Source of the DNA: Flammula alnicola
Taxonomy: Eukaryota; Basidiomycota; Agaricomycetes; Agaricales; Strophariaceae
Length of the DNA stretch: 64,000 nt
Assembly: GCA_015499995.1 (NCBI GenBank)
Contig: JADNRV010000014.1
Span: forward strand, 248,001 to 312,000
Reading direction: 5' to 3'
The notes below the pieces were generated by a model. That model did no database searches, was not told where the DNA came from, and saw only the letters and a list, made by a program, of their open reading frames with translations. A program made the translations under genes and the position numbers. Below, piece after piece: positions 34,827 through 46,941 of this stretch (position 1 is its first letter; every line of letters begins with the position of its first letter).

Positions 34827-36396
34827 TTATGAAGATTTTTGAGGTTCATTATTGGCGCTTGAGGTGCCTTGCTTCCAGATCTCAATGATACCCTGCCCAT
34901 CTAACTTGAAGCCACCAACAATAATACGCTTGTCATCAGCGACCAGTGCATTTACCTTGTCCACACCCGTGCTTGCTTTTTGCCACAACTGCTGAAGGAC
35001 AACGCTACCTTCTGCTTCGTCGTAGTTAAGGCGATAATGAGTGATGACTCCCATTAAAGTTGATATAGTCAATGTCCGAGCATCAGAGAACGCCCTGAAA
35101 AAATCTTCAGCAAACAACGTCCAGAAGTTTAGAGTGTTGGGGCTTACATTGCGACGATAGGACCTTCTGCTACTTTTATGAGAAGGGCTTCTTTCTCATC
35201 CAATCCTTCCCATTTTTTGGCCTTTTTCTTAGGCGCTTTTCCGGAGATGAAACCTTTTTCACCTCCGAAACCCAGCCAGACTCGGCCGTCTGCGGTACCG
35301 GCAGCCAAGACGGCGGTATTTGACATAGCCATTGACATGATGAAAGGTGGTGCGAGCGACATCCCACCAACGGCCACATATGGGTCTTAGACCGGGATTA
35401 ATACAACTGCTGAGGTGGAAATGCGCAGAGGTGCTCACCCATTTGGCGACGCGACAGGACCTTTCCTTGGACAAAATCGAAGTGGAGGAGGGCGGTATCG
35501 TAGCCGCCACTAACTAATTCTCGTGGCCGATCTGGCACAAACTTGACATTACCACAAACCTGTAAAACATTTATAAACCCGACCAAAAAGAGGATTGGGA
35601 CCTAAGGAAATGGAACCGACGTTATCATGTTTGGTATCCATCTTCGTGACAGAATTGTTAGAGAGGTCAATGACCCCGACGAATCCAGAATCCATCGTAA
35701 AGGCTAAATGGCTTTTGTTCGCGTTCAAGGCAAGCTTACTGATACAAATCAGCGCCAATCCCACCCACAGAAAAAAAGACGCAGACCTCGTTCAATATAT
35801 CGGCCTCTGTTTCTCCAACACCGATAGTAACCAAAGCGTCCTCCAAGGTTTGAATCATCTTGGAACTCTCCATCTGGAATCTGGAGACCTGTAGATGTTT
35901 TTATAAGTTATCAAGACTCGCGTTGAAAACGAGTGAGCTAGCCTTTTGACCATGTGCTATCCACGCATCCCGCAGTTCGGAGCCCGGCCTCTTCACACAG
36001 ATAATGGAAGAGACCTCAGCGTCGAGCCCTCGAATGGCTTTTAGGACCTTGTACGATGAAAGATCGTATACGCGAAGGGAACCATCAACTAATAATTAGA
36101 TCTTAGAAAGGATTTTATCGAAGAGATCAATGGAGATGAAACTAACTTGATCCAGCAAAGAGATGAGCTGCATGTCCGAACGCCAGGGATGAGATGTGTG
36201 AAGGAATGCTCAGTGTCTTTTCAAGATAAAAAATATCCGAATGGGACTCTGTCTCCGCCATGGGTTCAAGAAATATTCCTGAACGTTTTATATAAAGCTT
36301 GGTCCCGTTTCCTTGCTTGCGTTTGCAGGTGCTGAAGGTGGCAAATGAGTTGTGGAAGTTCAAGTTGGAAGGTGCAAGGCCACTAGGCACGGCCAT
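34827..36396 (-). CDS. WD40-repeat protein, WDR53-like
   Basis: ATG 36396 (MAVPSGLAPSNLNFHN) leads through several short exons. Beta-propeller blades are visible: ISSLAFGHAAHLFAGSS then DGSLRVYDLS; DGSVVAVIDL-like SGFVGVIDLS; VKFVPDRPRELVSGGYDTALLHFDF; AVLAAGTADGRVWLGFGG; and a last blade ending in IIEIWKQ. A basic insert KAPKKKAKKWEGLDEKEALLIK falls between blades. The sequence layout matches fungal WDR53-type proteins, which have no firmly known role. It ends at 34827 after a polar tail (NNEPQKSS). Confidence 0.75.
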
Positions 36397-37125
36397 GATA
36401 GAATTGGGGGGCGGAATCTATGCAAAGTGATCCGAAGTTGCCGGTCATGTGCTTACGAAGATCTGCTGCGAAGGCTGAGAATCTCAGTGAGAATGTCAGG
36501 AACCTCCATGTCCTCCCATCTTCCTCAACATCAAATTCTACAACTCCCTGGACCCTTGGACGTATTCTGATGTGCGTTTACTAAGACTCTACGAGGACCT
36601 TCTTTCTGCCTTGACTCGTCCTAAAATCTGGGGCCGTTCCTTCAAAATTCGCTGGCCTTCCAATAAAATACATTGCCCTGTTTGTTTCGCTCTGCGGAAG
36701 CCATTGTAATTGTAATGATACATGTTAGTGATTTTTGTCACTCGGAACTGCTCACCCATCACTGCATCATGGTCATAAGATAGGTCCACTGGCATCTGCT
36801 GCGCAATGCGGTAGTCACCTTATGGCTACTTATGGCCTATGTCGTCTTCTTTCCTACACGTTCAGAGACGCGCCCCTCTACATGTGCTTCTCTCGAGACA
36901 TACATCTCGGGGTGTACACGCCGTATATGTGCAGCCTAAAATAACCAATAGCACCACCGGGAGGTGGATGGGTTTTCAGAAGGGGCTATGTGCTCATCAG
37001 CCGAGATGCGACCTGTCCAGGCATTCTAAAACCGCCAATCCCATAATCTGAACTTGAGACCTCTCTCTTCTTCCTTAATCTCATCTGCCAGATCGTCGTT
37101 GTCGAACCACCTCAACTTTGCCTAG
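36397..37125. other. Divergent intergenic region
   Basis: This lies between the starts of the WD40 gene and the M1 peptidase remnant. A minus-strand ORF at 36589-36795 (68 codons) is open but unsupported by any motif or splice signal. Confidence 0.5.
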
Positions 37126-38087
37126 ATGTCCGATACCGCTCCTTCCGGTGATGCAGACAAGTACCGTCTGCCAACCAATGTCAGACCTACCCATTACGAC
37201 GTCACCATAAAGACCGACCTCGAGGAACTCACATTCCAAGGTTTGGTAAAGGTCAGGTATGTATCGAGTAACTTGTCCACTAGACATGTTTTCTGAAGCT
37301 GGTTGAAGCCTCGATATCAAGGCAGAAACACCAAAGATCGTCCTCAACACGTCCGAACTGGATCTTGGCAAAGCGTGCGTTTTGGCCTTTTTTTATTCTT
37401 TCTGTCTGTTGGAAATAATCACATATCCTCTCAGATCTATCTACTCCGATGCATTGAAGGCGGAACAAGTTGCAACTTTCTCCTCTTTCGATAAAGCCCA
37501 AGAACGTACAACTTACCAGTTGAACGATGTGCTTCCTGCCGGCTCGAAGGCTGAACTGAAGATCACATTCTCGGGAAAGCTTACCGGAAACATGTTGGGA
37601 TATTATAAGTCCTCTTGGGAGCATGAAGGCAAGACGAAGAACTACGGTCTCACCCAGTTCGAAGTACGTGTATTAAATGTATGATTTCTCTACGGATCGC
37701 TAAAGTCCGCCAATCTTCCAGCCCACTGCTGCCAGACGTGCTTTTCCGTGCTGGGATGAGCCTCTTCTCAAAGCAACGTTCGCCATCACCTTGATCTCGC
37801 GTGCAGATACTGACAGTTTGACCAACATGCCTGCCATCTCGGAGGAAGTCATCGAGCCAGGTGTAAATACTCCCGCCGATATCGCAAATATTATCGCGAC
37901 CACCCGGAATGAGAAGTGGAAGATCACTGAGTACGAGACGACACCACCAATGTCTTCCTATATTGTCGCGTTCGCCAACGGCCCCTTTGAGTTCTTGGAG
38001 AAGTCTGTTGTCATGCCTTTGAGTGGACACGATCGAACACTTCTAGTTATCTTCCAGATAGCTGTGAAAGGAAAACGTACCCCATAG
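37126..38087 (+). pseudogene. Truncated M1-family aminopeptidase
   Basis: The start is MSDTAPSGDADKYRLPTNVRPTHYDVTI at ATG 37126. Short exons follow in phase (TFQGLVKVSLDIKAETPKIVLNTSELDLG, the TYQLNDVLPAGSKAELKITFSG exon, [31 protein letters not shown]) up to PPMSSYIVAFANGPFEFLEKSVVMPLSG. This is the N-terminal beta domain of puromycin-sensitive/APE2-type enzymes. The reading then leaves family sequence and stops at 38087. The catalytic GAMEN and HExxH domains are missing; the next 150 bases match nothing, and then a P450 tail begins. A full-length protein would be near 880 residues, so only about a quarter remains. Either the locus was broken by a rearrangement, or it is a partial duplicate. 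Confidence 0.75.
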
Positions 38088-38254
38088 TGTAATCTCGCTT
38101 TAATCGCTCTATGCAAGGCTCATAACATTACTTCATCATAACAGGTCAAGCACTCGGCAGGACACCATTCTTCGGACTTTTACTCGATCAAACACTCAAA
38201 AATAGCAAGAAATTCATGTCCTCACAACACTGGCGTCTTCCGTCGGCATAGTGG

Positions 38255-38540
38255 CTTACAATTTCAATGCTGAATTACGAGGACCGAAGCTGAGCGCAGA
38301 GGGACAAAAGGTGGCTATGGCTACTGCGCATCTGCCAGGAATATACTCGCATCTGTAAGTCAAGACCTTGTACTCCGTGATAAGAGAATAAAGTTTTGTT
38401 GATTGTCTCATATCCTCTTGTAGCCTAACCTTCATCGGCAGAATGGAAGCATCTTTCATGCAAAGGTATTAACTGTATAGCTCTCGATTTTATCGTCTTT
38501 ATCATTGAGTTCGAATGTTCTCAGTTAGAAATCAGAAATC
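38255..38540 (+). pseudogene. Decayed cytochrome P450 C-terminal fragment
   Basis: A stretch reading NFNAELRGP...AHLPGIYSHL, then an intron-like gap, LTFIG, a second gap and FECSQLEI parallels the intact neighbour 2.8 kb downstream (NRNPELWGP...AHLPGIYSHL / MTFTGG / FKFSQLEM), including the intron positions. The heme cysteine motif is lost. It is therefore the rotten end of a tandem P450 copy, fused in position to the broken aminopeptidase. Confidence 0.65.
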
Positions 38541-38937
38541 AACATCAGGCTGCGACATCCACACCCCTCAAACGCCTCTTAGCCATAATATCAGCATCCT
38601 GAAGCTTTTCTACCGCTTAGCACAATTTTTCTGGATTTCATCATCAACCTCAGTCATCATCACATGGTTCTCTCCGCTATGCATTGTGCGCAAGTTGATC
38701 ACTATGTCACTCTAGCTTAATAATTCTCTCATGACTGCGGAATCTGCGGGATGTCCATCATAAATGTCGACACGGCCTCTTCCCGGGACCCAGGAAGCGA
38801 AGGCGATATATATACACCATCATAGTGACAACTGATTCCAGAAGATGTGAACAATATCCCTTTCTCGTGCTTCTTGGAACATATATCTTGGACTTCCATC
38901 AAGTAACTTAACTATTTAGGCCTTCCTCTGGCCCACC

Positions 38938-41555
38938 ATGCTTACCCTTGTCGTCGAAGCGCTCGCTCTATATGTAATATCATGGGGTCTGTGGCAAACA
39001 TTTCGGCATCGTTTCAAGTCCGCTCTTGATAACATACCTGGTCCCCCTACAAAATCCTTCTGGACAGGTAAGTGATCATATTTTTCACTTTCGACTGGTA
39101 GCTATTTATGAAGCGTTTGCATAGGCGTGTTTCCCCAGGTTTTCAACAATAATGCATGGGAATTTCACAAGGAAATGGCTGAGAAGTGTAAGAGTCCCTA
39201 TGTCGTCTAAAATCAATAGTGAATTCTGAAGATCTTCACGAATAGATGGTAGCATTATCAAGATTAAAGGACTTTTTGGCGTGCGTTCGTCATACCGTTC
39301 TGAGTAGCAGTTCAGAGTTTCTGACCTTGGCATTTAGAAAACCGAGCTCTATGTCTTTGACCCTAAGGCATTACACCACATATTGGTCAAGGTGAGGATA
39401 TAGCTTGAAGTGATCGTGAAATTTTCATTTTGTCTCGTTCCAGGATCAATATATATTCGAACGAAGCACACAATCTATAAAGTACGTTGTCATTTTATAG
39501 GATAATGCGGCCTATTAAATTATGTCTCAGAATCAGTAGAACACTGCTCGGTGAAGGGTTATTGGGAACTCTCGGTAAGCTTAACCATGACGCTGCAGTC
39601 AATATTCTCAACAGATCCCACCCACCTCCAGGAGAGCAGCATCGCAAGCAAAGAAAGATGCTCAATCCCGTTTTCTCGATCGCGCATATGCGAAACATGG
39701 GCATGTCCAGTCCATCTTCGATATCATTGAACCATTACTGATCAGCACGTCTTTTAGTTCCCATATTCTACAACATAACCTATAAGGTTTGCCTCAGATA
39801 ATTCTTTTGGGGTAAATTTCTCATTTAAATGTTAGCTTCGGGATGCATTTTCCAGCATGGTCAAGGATGGACCTCAAGAGGTCCGCATATTTTTATATTT
39901 GGGTCAGGACGCTAACCTCACTCCGTCTCAGATCGAAGTTATGTCCTGGATGGCGCGAACTGCCCTCGAGTTGATAGGTCAGAGCGGACTTGGGTATTCT
40001 TTCGACCCATTGACGGAAGACGTTGCCCCTCACCCATTCAGCGAGGCCGTAAAGAACCTTGTGTATGTGTCCTTATGTGTGCTTGAACGTTGCTCACTAA
40101 TATGAAATAACTCCTTCGCAGACCCACTTTGTCCAAAATGAGAATGGCATTGGCTCTTTTGCTGGTTCCACTCTCGAGGATTGGCCCTCCCAAGTTCCAG
40201 CGTTTTGTCGTAGACATTCTCCCATGGAAAAATCTCCACAAATTGAGGGACATCGTGGATGTACTCTATAACACCTCAGTCGAAATTTTTGAGTCAAAGA
40301 AGATGGCATTGGCTGAAGGCGACGAGGCTTTGGCCAACCAAATTGGACAGGGGAAGGATATCATGAGCATTCTCAGTACGCATTCACTCTTTGTATTTCC
40401 CAATTCTTGTTCAGCAACTAATGCATATACTCAGTGAGAGCAAACATGACTGCCTCCAAAGAAGAAAGCTTGACCAGAGACGAGTTATTAGCTCAAATGT
40501 CGTAAGGACCAATCCCCGCCTTTGTGATCGTTAAACACTAACCCCCCAGTCTGAAGAACATTAATGTTTGCCGCTATGGACACGACTTCCAGTGCCTTGA
40601 CAAGGCTACTGTACCTCCTCGCCACGCATCAAGATGTGCAGGACAAGTTGCGCAAAGAAATCAAAGAGGCCAAGGAAACGGAGGGGGGAGATTTACCATA
40701 CGACAAACTGGTTTCTTTGCCATATCTCGATGCGATTTGTCGAGAAACTCTGAGACTGTACGGTCATTTCCGTTTCCTAATTCCAACGAGCAGTTAAGTG
40801 ACCTTACTTCCAGGCATGCGCCAGTTACTATGGGAAGGAGAACGTATGTCATTAAATGTAATATCTTCCGCCCAGCATTGATGACATCATTTCATTTATG
40901 TGAATAGGGCTCGACAGGATATCGTCCTTCCTCTCTCCAGCCCCATCAAAGGAGTCGATGGTCAAGAAATTCAAGAAATTTTCATTCCCAATGACACAAA
41001 TGTCATAGTCGGAATTATGGCTTCGAATCGCAATCCTGAATTATGGGGTCCGGACGCTCTCGAGTGGAAACCTGAAAGATGGCTCGAGCCTTTGCCGAAT
41101 ACATTGATTCGCGCGCACCTTCCAGGTATTTACTCTCATCTGTAGGTCGCTTCTGCAAAGACATCACGTCATGGATTGCTGAATTGCTCGTAATGATACG
41201 GTAATGTGATCTAGTATGACTTTTACTGGCGGAAGCAGGGCCTGCATGTAAGTTTCTTTATGAGCAAGATATTCACTGTCTTGCAGATCGTGACTAATTA
41301 CTTCGCAGAGGATTCAAGTTCTCACAGTTAGAAATGAGTACGTTCACCTCACAAACCCTCTGAATAACGCGCTGGGTCTCATACATTTTTTCCAACGAAT
41401 CTTCAGAAGTCGTACTCTTGCTCTTGATTGAATCGTTCCGATTCTCACCCACCAAGGAGATAGCTTGGCAAATGACTGGAATTACAACGCCGATCGTAGT
41501 AGGCAGCGAACCTGAGGTTCCTCAACTCCCCCTTCTCGTGGAGCGTGTGGCGTAG
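38938..41555 (+). CDS. Cytochrome P450 monooxygenase (many introns)
   Basis: ATG 38938 starts an N-terminal anchor (MLTLVVEALALYVISWGLW), then the proline hinge (NIPGPPTKSFWTG). About fifteen tiny exons follow. Family marks are GLLGTLGEQHRKQRKMLNPVFSIAHMRNM, SWMARTALELIGQSGLGYSFDPL, the I-helix variant LMFAAMDTTSSALTR, the E-R-R motif ETLRLY with PERWLEP, and the heme loop TFTGGSRACIGFKF with its cysteine. The end is LPLLVERVA, stop 41553-41555. Two junctions are awkward: near 39705 (ATGG|GCATGT, only in phase with a GC donor) and near 40760-40830, where the expected APVTMGRRT frame does not join ETLRLY cleanly. The gene may be intact with unusual splicing, or mildly damaged. Confidence 0.75.
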
Positions 41556-41570
41556 TGGTGTGGCGTAGTG
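41545..41570 (+). repeat. 13-bp tandem duplication at the P450 stop codon
   Basis: GTGTGGCGTAGTG occurs twice head to tail; the first copy contains the P450 stop codon. Confidence 0.95.
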
Positions 41571-41855
41571 GGAGTACGCAGGGTGCCAATTGTACTGCGA
41601 AGGTTTCGAGAGAGGCCTTGCGCTTGACCAATCGGCATTCGTGCAGGATTCAGAGAGCCTCGAGGTTATGTTTTGAAAGTACTTCATTGACATATACTTA
41701 AAACTTGTACAAGGGTAACGAATAAATTTCTGAAAATAGCTGTACAACTGACTTGGGCATATTGTATATGGCCTGGATATGGCCACTTACTAAGTTTAGT
41801 ATTGAGGGTTATCGCATTCTGGAGCATGCCAGGGTGATAGGATTCAGATCCTGAT

Positions 41856-43136
41856 TCAATACTCGGCCTTGAAACAAAAGCTCTTATGCGGTTCCCGAGG
41901 ATCGATCCAATGAGCTTTTTGGTGGTCTGGACAGCACTGAAATAAAAGTCGAAATGAAATCCAATGGTATAAATTGTGGCAGAATACTCACGTAGCGTAC
42001 GGTTTGGCATCTAGAGATAAACTGAATTCAGAAGGAGCAAAATATAACGACAGCACTTGACGCTTACCTGCCGCATGCTTTGAGATTTGAAGTTGACTCG
42101 CAACCAGGCTTTCCGCACGTATTCCAATTCTTGAGCATGCGGCGAATCTGCTGTGCATCTCGCGTGAGATTCTCCTGTCCTTCTAGAAGACTTCGGGTCC
42201 GATTGCAGACCATCCCCAAAAATTCTCTGCGGTAGCGTTGCTCCCACTTGTTAAGCCATGGCATCATAGCCGCTTTGACCTGAGGAGAAATCCGCACGGG
42301 AGAATCTTTGGGTTCCTTGATGAACGCAGCCAAGAGTGTGCTCAGCAGCTGGATCGATGTCCCAGCGGCACTCTGATAGTAGCCTTCTTCCCTGTCTATC
42401 GGAGTGTCTTGCATTTTGCGGTCCCAGGTGGGAGCGACATCCACAAGGCGCTGTGCAACCACATCCATCAATCGTTTCCCCCTTCTGCAGCGGGAAGGCG
42501 AGAACGGAAGTACTTCGCAAAGTAGGGGGTATGTGAAATCGCGCCCATCATCTCGATATAGGTGTTGTTAAGCTTGAATTCTTCTACCAAGTCTTGTGGT
42601 GAACCAGGAGGAAGTGGGGGTGCCTCGAGAAAGCGATCGATTAATGCCGGCAGGTATAAAGCAGAAAATTTGTTGTAAACAGCATCTTGCCGTAGCTCAT
42701 TTAGTCGCATCCGTAGTTGTCGTAGCTAAATCATTGAGGGTGATCAAAGAAGTAGCCTCATATATGAACGTCAACGAGTAGCACCTACAAGGTGACAGCT
42801 GGCAATCAGTTTTGAGATTTCATCTAAGTCGTTCGGGAAAGCTGGATTCTCACTCTGCGTGAAACCTGGACATGCAAAATAAAGCAAGTTAGAAGGCAGT
42901 TTACCTATTTACCAAGAAAACAACAACTGCCTACCCATGATCGCAGCAAAATCCTCGCATATTGGAATGTGCGACGAGGAGTAGATATAAGTGACAAGCG
43001 TGTTCAGTCTTCGATCGTTCATGATCAACTTTGAAGGGAATCTGGCAGTAAGATATAGGTATTAAGGTAAATTTCGCCAACGATAAAACTCACCTAGTGG
43101 TTCTGGAACAAGCGGCAATTCATAGGCTCGTACCAT
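41856..43136 (-). CDS. MYND-type zinc-finger protein
   Basis: ATG 43136 (MVRAYELPLVPEPL) is about 160 bases below the UTP21 stop. Exons give FPSKLIMNDRRLNTLVTYIYSSSHIPICEDFAAIMG, LRQLRMRLNELRQDAVYNKF, YIEMMGAISHTPYFAKYF, MDVVAQRLVDVAPTWDRKMQ and a C-terminal MYND finger split by an intron. The finger reads CGKPGCESTSNLKACGRCQTVRY|CCPDHQKAHW...H...C, with the expected C-C-C-C-C-C-H-C ligand order. It stops at 41856. Such MYND proteins are numerous in Agaricomycetes and probably bind Pro-rich partners. Around 42485 the frame steps by one base at a run of five G without a credible intron, so this copy may carry a frameshift or an assembly error. Confidence 0.72.
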
Positions 43137-43293
43137 CTAAAGGACCTTTACGTAAAACCAACGTAAAATGATAGCCTTTCAAGTTAGAAAATGGGACCTC
43201 TCGGTCGGAATACATATGGCATGCTATCCGAAGGAACAGAGTACAAGAGATTGTCTGAAGCAGAGAAATAGCGATGACAGAATCCAAAAACTA

Positions 43294-46200
43294 TTATAGA
43301 GTATCTCTCACAAAGCCCAAAGTACCTAACGAAGACGTAATCAATTCAAGGACGCTCTCGCTCTCCTTCTGTTGCACCTCCACGAGCTTTTCCAATTCTT
43401 GTCGCATTTGTGGGTTACCAATGAGCACGTCCCCATGCATCCTTAAGAAGACATTTTGCATGGCTTGGACGGCTTCGAAATCGCGATGTGAGAGCAACCT
43501 TTGGGTGAGAGCGGTAATGAACAGGGATAGGTTGTCGAGTGTCACCAGCGATCTCAGCTCGAGATCAAGAGCGGCCGGTGAAAGCATTTTAGCGAAATTG
43601 AAGAAACCCTCGTCTACAGTATCATGGTTAGACACCGTACGCAACAGGTCCAATGGAAAGCGCTCACAATCTCCATCTGTCAATTCAGCTGCGAGCTTTT
43701 GGCAAAAGACGCTGTCAGACCCAATTTTAGCCTTTTCCAATCTTCGAGTCCCTCTTTTAGGTTCCTTTTCAGGCTCCTTCACTTCAGGCGCGAACCGTGT
43801 CTCAACTCCAGGTAATGTAGGCAAAAAGAAGGGTGCTTGTTCAGGAGCTTTTGGCGGTTCTTTCGGTTTGTTACGTTGCTAAAGCGACGGTAAATCTCCA
43901 AAATCGAGAGTTAAATAGAGATACATACTTGGATAATCTCCAAATTAAGTAGTGTCTGCCAACGGGAACGAGGGAGGAGAGTCAGTGTGATCAGCTCGCC
44001 GTCCAACTGGGGCGGTGTCGAAAACACATCGACAGGAGCATCTGATACTTTTAGTGCAGTCAACGCTTCAAGAGCTACAGTAATTCGTAATGTCAGTCCA
44101 AGATAATCATTGGACCAGCAAGAAGACCCACCTTCGTCTTCCTCCACTCCTTGCATAGATGGGAGAGAGACATCGAAGATGTCACTGTCGCTTACACTTT
44201 GGAAGGACACGTCTGCATATTGGGCGCGATTAGCCCTGGATATAGGACACGTTAATTTTTTTATACCTCGGCACATACATATTTACTCACCACAAGAATA
44301 TACCGACGCTATCCACATGAGCCGTGGCTAAGAAATCATTTGTTGGTGAAAATGAAATGCTGGTGGCTATACTTGACGTTCGGAATGCATCTATCAGACG
44401 GCCGGTCGGAACATCAAACGTCCTGATCACAGAGTCAAGAGATGTTACAACCAGCCAGCGTGAATCGGGTGAAAATGTCTGAACAACAAAATAAAGATCT
44501 ACGAATGCAAGAAAGATAGAAGGAAAACTCACAATATCGAGAATCCGACCATGGAAGCCGGTCAGCTCTCTTACTACTCTCCTAGTTTCGATATCGATGA
44601 TACGGACGACCATGTCATCACAGATGACGGCAAGGAGGCCGCTGTCACGGTGCAGCAATATTGAGACTGCCGTTGATGGCAACACCAGAGTATGTTCCAA
44701 TTTTGTGGTTTGAAAGTCAAAGAACTATTTCAGGAGATGTCAGTTAAGAATAAACATAAGGGCGCATCACATACGTTAATGGTCCCATCGAGAGTGCTTG
44801 CAACAACCACTCTATTTAAAGAGTCGGTAGCCAACCCAGTCACTGATCTCTCGCTGCGTTTTGCAGATCCAGAATAGAATCGAGCTGCTACTTCAGGAGG
44901 ACAAGGTCCCATGGTATATGACTTCCGTTTGATGCCTGACTGCATATTCCACATATGTATCTGGCCTGTCGAAGAACCGGCAAGGCCGAAATTGCCGCAA
45001 GCAGTTACGCACACAGCCTGTCATAGAGATGGCACTCAAAACTCGATATCGCTTAAGACAGGCAAATATGAAACTTACCTTGGCGGCGCCCACAGTGTTA
45101 CGTTCTTTGCCTTTCGCTTTGAGGTCATCAACGAAGCCAAAACTGTATTTTCCTAGTCGTTTTCCCTGCATTGTCCAAGTACGAGCAAAGGTTTCGTCTG
45201 TATGAGCAGTGATAATGTCGTCCCAATCCTTTGATCGAGCCGAAGAGTAGGATATTGAAGTGATAGGTGGAAACTTGAGGGACGCGAGAGGAATTGACAG
45301 CGATGTTGCCTTTTTTATAAGAGATCCTGAAAAAGAACGGTTCATCTTCTGAAAGTATTGAGGTTGTTCTCGCGACTGACCTTGCGATAATTCAAATGAC
45401 CTCGAGTCACGCACAACAGAGGTGCAGCGGAGACTACGATCTCTGGACGCAGTAAGAAGCTGTTTGCCATCGTCTGCATAATATTGGATAAGATGAGGTG
45501 GGGTCTGATGGCCGGAACGGAATTTCAAGAGCCTGGGCGCTGATGTTGGCGATTCAAAAAGCCATTGCTTCGTGATTGAGAAGGTAAGAAATTGCCCAGG
45601 AGCAAGAGAAGCAAGCAATCCTTACCTTGACGCTATTATCTTCGCTGGATGTGATAAGAACAGGTTGTCCAGGAACCCATTCAACTCCTGTTATTGCCGC
45701 ATCATGGGCACCACGAATCATACGCAGAAGCCTTCCGCCTTCGTTGAGGTCCCAGAGAGCGATATGTCCAGCAGACGACGCTGAGGCAAGTATTGGGTGG
45801 CCATCTAGAAAAAGATGACGATGTGTGTATATCGACATTTAACATGAAACGAACCGCTTCGAAAACCAAGTGCCCTGACACCACCACCTTCCATAAACAT
45901 CCGCATGAGCCTTTCATCTGCGCGAACGTCGTAGACAGATATTTCTCCCGAAGTAAAACCAATACCAACGACGTCAATAGCAGGAGATTGAACCAAGGCG
46001 GTTACTGCATATCCTTGATTTTTGGATCCTGATGCAACTAAATTAGGCGATGACAGCAGCCGAGTTGCGGGATATTGGTGAATACAGGTTCTAAAATGCA
46101 CGACAATCAGCTCTAAACGTACAGGTCAAGGGAAATTACGAACTGAGTGCGCGTATTCCATAGCTGCATACTGCCTTGACTGCTGGCTACTACAACTTTG

Positions 46201-46941
46201 TTGAGATACGTCGCTGGATGGAGGACAGAGGTGGCCGAGAAGTTCGCGTCGAATACAATCGTTGATTCAAGTTCTATTTCGGATGATGAGATCTAATCCA
46301 GGAATTGTGGAATAAAGTCACAGACCTCCATCTGACGTGTTCCAGAGAAGCATACGATCACCATTTTCGTTGAGTGCCAGTAGTTGTGAACCAAAAATGG
46401 TGATAAAGGATAGGTTCGTTCCAAGTGGATTCGATACCCGCAAAACCTGGAAGAGAATGAGATATTGAATAAGTTAATTTATGAATGGAATGACCTCTTT
46501 TCCACGGATATATTTTACGGCATAAATTCCAGACGAAACCCATACTGCATTTCCATCCATGGCCATGCTCGAGATATGCTCTGGAGCATCTGGTCCTATT
46601 CAACACAGGATGTGAGCTCCCATTTCAACAGCTCCGACAATTTAAATGACATACATACCGACGAAGAGCAAGCTCATCTTCCCTCCTTCCCATAGCGCCC
46701 ACGACCTCCCAAGACAAGTTAAAATATGAATCCTAGGGCCATCCGTTGCACCTTTGTGGGATCGGGTTTGCAAGACGAAAGGTATGTGATTCGTGATAAG
46801 TCCCAAGGCTCTGAAAGGGACGAAAAGGCGAGGTTCCTTGTTGGACTTTGCTGATGTATCGACAGAGTTATCTTGTCGGAGTCTCTTTCGGGGAGGTGGA
46901 GAAGAAATATCGTCGACAATAATTGGGGTTGGGGCTACCAT
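43294..46941 (-). CDS. UTP21: UTP21 (WDR36), small-subunit processome WD40 protein
   Basis: This nucleolar U3 snoRNP component is needed for 18S rRNA maturation. ATG 46941 begins MVAPTPIIVDD, followed by LFVPFRALGLITNHIPFVLQ, a conserved UTP21 opening. Two tandem propellers follow through many short exons, with typical pieces: WDLNEGGRLLRMIRGAHDAAITGVEWVPGQPVLITSSEDNSVK; ACGNFGLAGSSTGQIHMWNMQSGIKRKS; and AVICDDMVVRIIDIETRRVVREL. The UTP21-specific C-terminal domain covers SFQSVSDSDIFDVSLPSM through PFFLPTLPGVETRF to LLSHRDFEAVQAMQNVFLRMHG and ends GFVRDTL at 43294. The expected length of about 900 residues is reached. Confidence 0.93.

Noticed and set aside
36589..36795. 68-codon minus-strand ORF
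   Set aside because: No motif and no supporting signals; typical chance length.
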